Shown piece after piece: positions 59,072-64,000 of a DNA stretch of 64,000 nucleotides. The position numbers and the translations under genes were made by a program. The notes beneath the pieces were generated by a model. It was not told the origin of the DNA. It was given only the letters and a program-made list of their open reading frames with translations, and did no database searches. This DNA comes from Kaistia dalseonensis (lineage in GTDB: Bacteria > Pseudomonadota > Alphaproteobacteria > Rhizobiales > Kaistiaceae): assembly GCF_030814715.1 (NCBI RefSeq), contig NZ_JAUSVO010000005.1, positions 310,001-374,000 on the forward strand, in the 5' to 3' direction. The first letter of the stretch is position 1. Every line of letters starts with the position of its first letter.

Positions 59072-60148
59072 TCACCGCCCTCCCCCAAAACGCCGGCCGA
59101 ACCAGTCGCGGATCAGCGGCAAGGCGGCGCGGCCGATCAGGAACAGCACCACGAGGCCCTGGATGACTGTCGTGAGCGTGCTCGGCACGCCGGCCGCCGA
59201 TTCCATCGTCGAGGCGCCGATCTGCAGGGCCGCGAACAGGAAGGCCGCGGCGAGCACGCCGAAGGGATTGGTCTGGCCGAGCAGCGCCACGATGATCGCC
59301 GTATAGCCAAAGCCCGGCGAGAGGTTCTCGATCATGCGCCGCTGCACACCGGCGACCTCGGCAAAGCCTGCCAGGCCCGCCAGCGCGCCGCAGACCAGGA
59401 AGCCGAACAGGATCGTGCCGCGCACATTCATGCCGGCATTTTCCGCCGCGCGCGGGTTGAGCCCAACGACGCGTAGCCGGAAGCCATTGGTGCGCTTCCA
59501 GAGGAAGAGATGCGCCAGCACCACCGCGACCAGCACGATCAGTATGCCGGCATGAAGCCGCGTGCCGCCGAGCAGCACCGGCAGGCGCGCATCCGCCGTC
59601 AGCCGGGCGGTCTGCGCCAGCGCGCCGTTCGGGTCCTTGAGCGGGCCGTGCAGCAGGAAGGAGACGAGATGGATCGCCACATAATTCAGCATGATCGTGG
59701 TGATCAGCTCGTCGGAACGGAAGCGGAGCTTGAGCCAGGCGGCGAGGCCCGACCAGAGCGCTCCGGCGGCCATCGCGGCAAGCGCCATGGCCGGGAGCAG
59801 GACCAAGGCGGGCAGACCCGCACCGGCGACGCCGACCGCGCCCGCCGCCGTGCCGCCGAGGAAGAGCTGGCCTTCGGCGCCGACATTGAACACGCCGGCG
59901 CGAAAGGCGAGCGCGATGCCGAGGCCGCAAAGCGCGAGCGGCACCGTGCGCACGAGTGTCTCGGCAAGGCCGTTCTTCGTGCCGAGCGCGGCCTCGAACA
60001 AGGCGCCATAGGCGGTGAGCGGATTGACACCAACGGCAGCGATCAGCACCGCGCCGACGAGGAAGGCGGCGATGACCGCCGCGATGCTGCCGGAGAGCGC
60101 CGGCGGCAGGCGGAAGCGCGGCGCGCGCGTGAGTTCGGTCGTGCTCAT
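59072..60148 (-). CDS. ABC transporter permease, BMP/nucleoside type
   Basis: Inner-membrane permease of 358 residues. FRAGVFNVGAEGQLFLGGTA near residue 82, LRFRSDELITTIMLNYVAIH near residue 140 and VVGLNPRAAENAGMNVRG near residue 230 mark the family. Its ATG overlaps the ATPase stop by 4 nt. A class A palindromic repeat separates it from the second permease gene. Confidence 0.92.
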   Translation of the reverse strand: MSTTELTRAPRFRLPPALSGSIAAVIAAFLVGAVLIAAVGVNPLTAYGALFEAALGTKNGLAETLVRTVPLALCGLGIALAFRAGVFNVGAEGQLFLGGTAAGAVGVAGAGLPALVLLPAMALAAMAAGALWSGLAAWLKLRFRSDELITTIMLNYVAIHLVSFLLHGPLKDPNGALAQTARLTADARLPVLLGGTRLHAGILIVLVAVVLAHLFLWKRTNGFRLRVVGLNPRAAENAGMNVRGTILFGFLVCGALAGLAGFAEVAGVQRRMIENLSPGFGYTAIIVALLGQTNPFGVLAAAFLFAALQIGASTMESAAGVPSTLTTVIQGLVVLFLIGRAALPLIRDWFGRRFGGGR

Positions 60149-61707
60149 GCCGCGCGCCCCGCCATCATCAGGCCGAGCCTTTCGACGGTCACATCGGCGC
60201 GGGCGAGTTCGCCGACAATGCCGCCCTTGAACATCACGACGATCCGGTCGGATAGCGCCAGGATCTCGTCGAGCTCGGTCGAGACGAGCAGGACGCCAGC
60301 ACCGGCGGCACGGCGGGCGAGCAACTGGCGATGGACGAAAGCGGTGGCGCCGACATCGAGCCCACGCGCCGGCTGGACCGCGACGAGCAGGCTCGGATCG
60401 CGCGACAGCGCGCGGCCGAGCACCACCTTCTGCTGGTTGCCGCCGGACAGCGTGCCGACAGGCTGATCCGGCCCGCTGGCGCGGACGTCGAAATCGCGGA
60501 TGATCGCGGCCGTCAGCCCGTCGATGGCCTGCCGGTCGATCCAGCCGCCCTTTGAAAACGGTGCATCGCCGATCCGCTCCAGTACGGCGTTGTCGCGGAT
60601 CGACATGGGCTCGACCAACGCCGTGCGGTGCCGGTCCTCCGGAATATGGGCGAGGCCGAGCGCGATGCGGCGCGCGACATTCGCCCGTGTCACATCCTCG
60701 CCCTCGATCGCGATCGTTCCGCTCTCGGCGGACCGCAGACCGACGATCGCCTCGGCCAGTTCCTGCTGACCGTTGCCATCGACGCCCGCCACACCGACGA
60801 TCTCGCCCGCCTTCACGACGAGGTTGACACGATCGACGCGGACGGGGCCGCGCGGATTACGGCAGATCAGATCGGTGACGGACAGGATGGGGTCACGCTC
60901 AGCCCAAACCTCCCCCTTGAGGGGACCGTTTGCAGCTTCAGCGATGAGAACATCCTCCAGCTTCGGCAGGTTGATCTCGGCGCCGACCATCATGCGCGCC
61001 AGCCCACGGGCGTCGGTTTCGGCCGTCACGGCAGTTGCCACAACCTTGCCGAGGCGCAGCACCGTAACCTTCGATGTCAGCGCCATGACCTCGTTCAGCT
61101 TGTGGCTGATGAAGATGATCGCGGTTCCCTGCGCCGCGAGCGAACGCAAGATGCGAAAGAGGCCCTCGGCCTCCTGCGGCGTCAGCACGGCGGTCGGCTC
61201 GTCGAGGATCAGGATACGGGCGCCGCGATAGAGCGCCTTCAGGATCTCCACGCGCTGCTGCCCGGCGATCGAGAGATCGGCGATGCGCGCATTCGGATCG
61301 ATATCGAGGCCGTAGGTCTTCGCCAGCTCGCGGATCTTTGCCGCGGCGGTTTTCAGGTCGGGGATGAAACGGCCCGTCGAAGCGAGGCCGAGGCAGACAT
61401 TCTCGGCGACGGTCAATGTCGGCACGAGCATGAAATGCTGATGCACCATGCCGATGCCAAGCCGCATCGCCTCATGGGCGGAACCGATCGGCTCGATCTT
61501 GCCGTCGATGCGGATTTCGCCCGCAGCCGGCACGAGCAGGCCGGCGAGGACCCGCATCAGCGTCGACTTGCCTGCGCCATTCTCGCCCAGCAGGGCATGG
61601 ATTTCCCCGGCCGCCACGGCGAGATCAACCGCGTCATTGGCGACGAAGCTGCCAAAGGTGACGCGAATGCCGCGCATGTCGAGAAGGGGGATCGAAGAAC
61701 TATTCAT
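60145..61707 (-). CDS. ABC transporter ATPase, BMP/nucleoside type, with repeat-derived insert
   Basis: Double-domain ATPase of 520 residues. NBD1 has Walker A GENGAGKST near residue 41, signature LSIAGQQRVEILKA and Walker B ILILDEPTAVLTP. NBD2 has a degenerate P-loop (GVDGNGQQE), signature LSGGNQQKVVLGRA. Between MMVG and the first strand of NBD2 it has about 13 more residues than the two paralogs in the window, and the extra segment (ANGPLKGEVWAE) is coded by a copy of a dispersed repeat sequence. ATG 61707 was chosen because the family N-terminus begins there; the frame upstream runs into a palindromic repeat. Confidence 0.92.
   Translation of the reverse strand: MNSSSIPLLDMRGIRVTFGSFVANDAVDLAVAAGEIHALLGENGAGKSTLMRVLAGLLVPAAGEIRIDGKIEPIGSAHEAMRLGIGMVHQHFMLVPTLTVAENVCLGLASTGRFIPDLKTAAAKIRELAKTYGLDIDPNARIADLSIAGQQRVEILKALYRGARILILDEPTAVLTPQEAEGLFRILRSLAAQGTAIIFISHKLNEVMALTSKVTVLRLGKVVATAVTAETDARGLARMMVGAEINLPKLEDVLIAEAANGPLKGEVWAERDPILSVTDLICRNPRGPVRVDRVNLVVKAGEIVGVAGVDGNGQQELAEAIVGLRSAESGTIAIEGEDVTRANVARRIALGLAHIPEDRHRTALVEPMSIRDNAVLERIGDAPFSKGGWIDRQAIDGLTAAIIRDFDVRASGPDQPVGTLSGGNQQKVVLGRALSRDPSLLVAVQPARGLDVGATAFVHRQLLARRAAGAGVLLVSTELDEILALSDRIVVMFKGGIVGELARADVTVERLGLMMAGRAA
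60906..60925. repeat. Class B repeat fragment inside an ATPase gene
   Basis: AAACCTCCCCCTTGAGGGGA here is identical over 20 bases to the left end of the intergenic class B repeat at 27554-27573. It lies in frame in the ATPase coding sequence at a linker between the two nucleotide-binding domains. Confidence 0.75.
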
Positions 61708-61730
61708 CGATATTGTGATCGACCACTCCG

Positions 61731-61839
61731 CCGTCACGGCCGGGCTTGTCCCAGGCATCCACGACTTGCCTCCACCGGCAGCGACCGGCCCAGCAACCAA
61801 ACAAGACGTGGATGGCCGGGACAAGCCCGGCCATGACGG
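61731..61839. repeat. Dispersed palindromic repeat, class A variant, copy 4
   Basis: CCGTCACGGCCGGGCTTGTCC at the left is the inverted partner of GGACAAGCCCGGCCATGACGG at the right, with GGCATCCACG/CGTGGATGGCC inside. It fills the gap between the third BMP gene and its ATPase. It differs from copies 1-3 in the GGCCGGG arms. Confidence 0.8.
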
Positions 61840-61865
61840 CTGTGGTTTCCGAGGCGGCTCTTCGC

Positions 61866-62846
61866 CTATTCCGCGTTGGTCGTATCGAGCGGCACGACAA
61901 ACGCGCCCGACTTGATCGCCTCGAACTTCGCCTCAACCGCCTTCAGCACCTCCGGCGGCACGCCGGCGTCGAGGCCATGGAAATCGGCGAGCTTCACCGA
62001 GCCCTCCGGAATGCCGTAGGACCAGTTCTCGCTCTTCCAGCTCTTGTCCTCGACGGCCTTGCCGACAGCGGTCACGAGCGGACCGAGATCCCAGGTCACG
62101 CTGGTCAGCACGACCTTGGGGCCGAGGTGGTTCTGGTCGGTCATGGCACCGAGCGCGAAGACGTTCTTGGCGATGGCCGCGTCGATGACGCCGACGCCCT
62201 GCGCCGAGAGAACGTCGGCGCCCTGCTCGACCTGCGCGATCGCGGCCTCCTTGGCCTTGGGCGGATCGAACCAGGAGCCGATGAAGGTGTGCAGCACTCT
62301 GGCGTCCGGCACCATTTCCTTGGCGCCCGCCTCATAGGCGTGGAGGTTCGCCAGCATGTTCGGTGCCGGCATGCCGCCGACCCAGCCGATCGTCTTGGTC
62401 TTGGAAGCACCCGCGCCGAGCATGCCGGCGAGATAGGCGCCCTGATAATCCGGGTTGGAATAGGTGCCGAGATTGGGTGCCAGTTCCTTGGCCGTGCCAG
62501 CCATGAAAGTCGTGTCGGGGAAGTCCTCGGCGACGTTGAGCGCCGCATCGCCATAGGAGAAGGAATGGGCGAAGATCAGCCCATAACCGCGCGAGGCATA
62601 GTCGCGCAGGATGCGCTCGGCGTCGGCGTCGGAGATATTCTCCGAATAGGCGACTTCGACACCCAGCGCCTTGGCGGCGGCCTGCAGGCCATTATAGCCG
62701 ACCGAGTTCCAATCATTGTCGCTGATCGGCCCCGGCAGAACCATCGCGATCTTGAGGCCCTCGGCCTCGGCCATGGCAGTTCCGCCCAGCGCCAGAGGCA
62801 CGGCCAAGGCCGCAATCCGCAAACCCTGCTTCAGTCTCTTCAACAT
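61866..62846 (-). CDS. BMP family ABC transporter substrate-binding protein
   Basis: Periplasmic binding protein of 326 residues. A short signal peptide (hydrophobic residues 12-22, GTAMAEAEG) leads into KIAMVLPGPISDNDWNSVGY, the usual BMP/PnrA start. FAHSFSYGDAALNVAEDFPD, GWVGGMPAPNMLANLHAYEAG and TFIGSWFDPPKAKEAAIAQV follow. This is the Med/PnrA-like subgroup associated with purine nucleosides. It heads the operon binding protein, ATPase, permease, permease, creatininase-family gene. The adenine deaminase gene lies just upstream on the same strand. Confidence 0.93.
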   Translation of the reverse strand: MLKRLKQGLRIAALAVPLALGGTAMAEAEGLKIAMVLPGPISDNDWNSVGYNGLQAAAKALGVEVAYSENISDADAERILRDYASRGYGLIFAHSFSYGDAALNVAEDFPDTTFMAGTAKELAPNLGTYSNPDYQGAYLAGMLGAGASKTKTIGWVGGMPAPNMLANLHAYEAGAKEMVPDARVLHTFIGSWFDPPKAKEAAIAQVEQGADVLSAQGVGVIDAAIAKNVFALGAMTDQNHLGPKVVLTSVTWDLGPLVTAVGKAVEDKSWKSENWSYGIPEGSVKLADFHGLDAGVPPEVLKAVEAKFEAIKSGAFVVPLDTTNAE

Positions 62847-62973
62847 GATCGTCCTCGCTTCCCTGCAAGCTCGTCCTCACCAACTGATCTAGTTGAAGCA
62901 CAAATTTTAGCCAGCCTAAATAGGCAGCTGTCCACGGCGCGATGTGCGGATCAAGGGTCGAGCGCTGTGCGCA

Positions 62974-64000
62974 CTACCACACCACCGGATGGGTCTCGCC
63001 GGTCGAGACATTCACGAAGCCCTCCGGCGCCAGCGGCGACGGCGCCACCAGCACCCAGCGCCAGGGCGCGCAGGTGAGCGTCGCAAAGGACAGCCGCTCC
63101 GGGAATCCCGGCCACCAGCGCGGCGAGAAGGTCGGCTCGTACATCCAGTCGATCCCGGCCGCCTCGGCATAGAGCGCCTGCATCTCGGCATCGAGTTGGT
63201 GCGCCGGCCGCGCCGTCATCAGCCCGCCGACCTCATAGAGCACGCGCGCCACAACCTTGCCGCCCGAGACCAGAGCCCAGCCGCCCTGCTGCTCGGCGAG
63301 CGCATTCGCCACCAGCGCCATGGCCTCGTCCGACGAGCCGCAGACCCAGATATTGTGCTTGTCATGGCCGAGCGTGCTGCCGACCGCCGTGTCGGGCGTG
63401 CGCGGTCCCGTGCCGAGCCAGAACATCTTCGACACCTTCGCCTCGCCCGAGAAGCGATCGACGATCGAGAATTTCGTCACATTGCGGGCGGTATCGCGCT
63501 GGACGGCACCGTCCGCGACCGGCAAATCCATGGTGATGAAATTGTCGTCCCAATGGAACGGCCGCAACAGGGCCGCCTTGGCGGTGGGCGTGTCGCCCGG
63601 CGCGGCAATGCGGAAATCCTCCGCCGTGACGGTCCGCTGGATGTTGACCGTTCTGGTGGCCCAGTCCGGCCATGCGATCTGCGGCAGTTCGCCGATGAAG
63701 GCGCCCGCCTCGGCCGCCGGCCTGCCATCGGCCCAGACCTTGGCGATCGACAAGGTCGAGACATCGTCGAGCAGCACGATATCGGCGAAACGGCCCGGCG
63801 CGATCGAGCCGACCCAGGGCGTCAGCCGCATGTGCCGCGCCGGATTGATCGTCACGCACTGGATCGCGATCTCGGGCGCGAGGCCGTTCTCGATCGCGAG
63901 GCGCATATTGTAGTCGGTCGCGCCGAGCTTCAGCGTGTCCGTCGCGCTGCGATCATCGGTCACGAAGGCGATCTGCGACCAGTCGGTCAGGCCCTTGGCG
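62974..64000 (-). CDS. Adenine deaminase (partial, N-terminus off window)
   Basis: C-terminal 341 residues of adenine deaminase, which converts adenine to hypoxanthine and ammonia. Visible are IAFVTDDRSA (metal Asp region), NPARHMRLTPWVGSIAPGRF, the composite domain with VLLDDVSTLSI, and the Ade-specific STLGHDKHNIWVCG followed by LPLSPEGF-like end motifs (SPLAPEGFVNV). The gene begins beyond the right edge. It lies 127 nt upstream of the BMP binding-protein gene on the same strand, so the importer probably supplies adenine or adenosine-type purines. Confidence 0.92.
   Translation of the reverse strand, partial: AKGLTDWSQIAFVTDDRSATDTLKLGATDYNMRLAIENGLAPEIAIQCVTINPARHMRLTPWVGSIAPGRFADIVLLDDVSTLSIAKVWADGRPAAEAGAFIGELPQIAWPDWATRTVNIQRTVTAEDFRIAAPGDTPTAKAALLRPFHWDDNFITMDLPVADGAVQRDTARNVTKFSIVDRFSGEAKVSKMFWLGTGPRTPDTAVGSTLGHDKHNIWVCGSSDEAMALVANALAEQQGGWALVSGGKVVARVLYEVGGLMTARPAHQLDAEMQALYAEAAGIDWMYEPTFSPRWWPGFPERLSFATLTCAPWRWVLVAPSPLAPEGFVNVSTGETHPVVW

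Noticed and set aside
1-64000. tRNA, rRNA, insertion sequences, integrases or phage genes marking a genomic island
   Set aside because: None was recognised on either strand. The accessory nature of the region is inferred only from gene content.

Overview
The window is high-GC, tightly packed, accessory-type chromosome from an alphaproteobacterium, most likely of the Hyphomicrobiales. The basis is the codon bias, ABC importers of the kind abundant in soil and plant-associated rhizobia-like bacteria, a Porin_2-like small protein, the methionine-salvage gene set and dispersed palindromic intergenic repeats. Genus cannot be fixed from sequence alone. I found no rRNA, tRNA, CRISPR array, insertion sequence or prophage.

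Almost everything is uptake and first-step catabolism of sugars, nucleosides and related compounds. Left to right: (1) 1-2534, the end of an importer with a PotD/ferric-type binding protein and two permeases, divergent from a ROK repressor (2700-3917). (2) 3924-11565, a minus-strand CUT1 sugar operon (binding protein, two permeases, GH38 alpha-mannosidase, second ROK regulator) with a divergent aldose-epimerase-like gene (11881). (3) 13103-16755, single housekeeping or stress genes: RidA, VIT transporter, SDR/LysR pair, LysE exporter. (4) 17037-30979, the most unusual block. A ten-gene minus-strand operon carries a BMP-type nucleoside importer, two nucleoside hydrolases, an isochorismatase-fold amidase, a MarR regulator, an enamidase-like amidohydrolase and a ketopantoate-reductase-like enzyme. 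It is flanked by a divergent epimerase/SDR pair and by a tandem pair of DUF1185 proteins. A shared 20-bp site sits in front of all three transcription units.

(5) 31035-34673, an RbsBAC-type importer divergent from a GntR regulator with two winged-helix domains. (6) 36205-46779, a second CUT2 system (binding protein, LVIVD-repeat protein, ATPase, permease), a Porin_2-like small protein, 5-methylthioribose kinase MtnK, an unrecognised secreted protein, a paralogous second binding protein, then mtnB and mtnD. (7) 46986-49287, an MTA/SAH-deaminase-like amidohydrolase followed by a third nucleoside hydrolase. (8) 49403-57004, a LacI regulator with a palindromic operator, a GATase1-like protein, HupE, and a second BMP-type importer with a matching operator. 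(9) 57138-64000, a creatininase-family enzyme, a third BMP-type importer and a partial adenine deaminase.

Working model: three BMP-type importers bring in different nucleosides or bases. The hydrolases release ribose-like sugars and bases, the Mtn enzymes process methylthioribose, and the amidohydrolases open or deaminate the bases. Several binding-protein genes come first in their operons and are followed by strong hairpins or palindromic repeats, a layout that favours higher expression of the binding protein. All substrate assignments are inferences from family and context.
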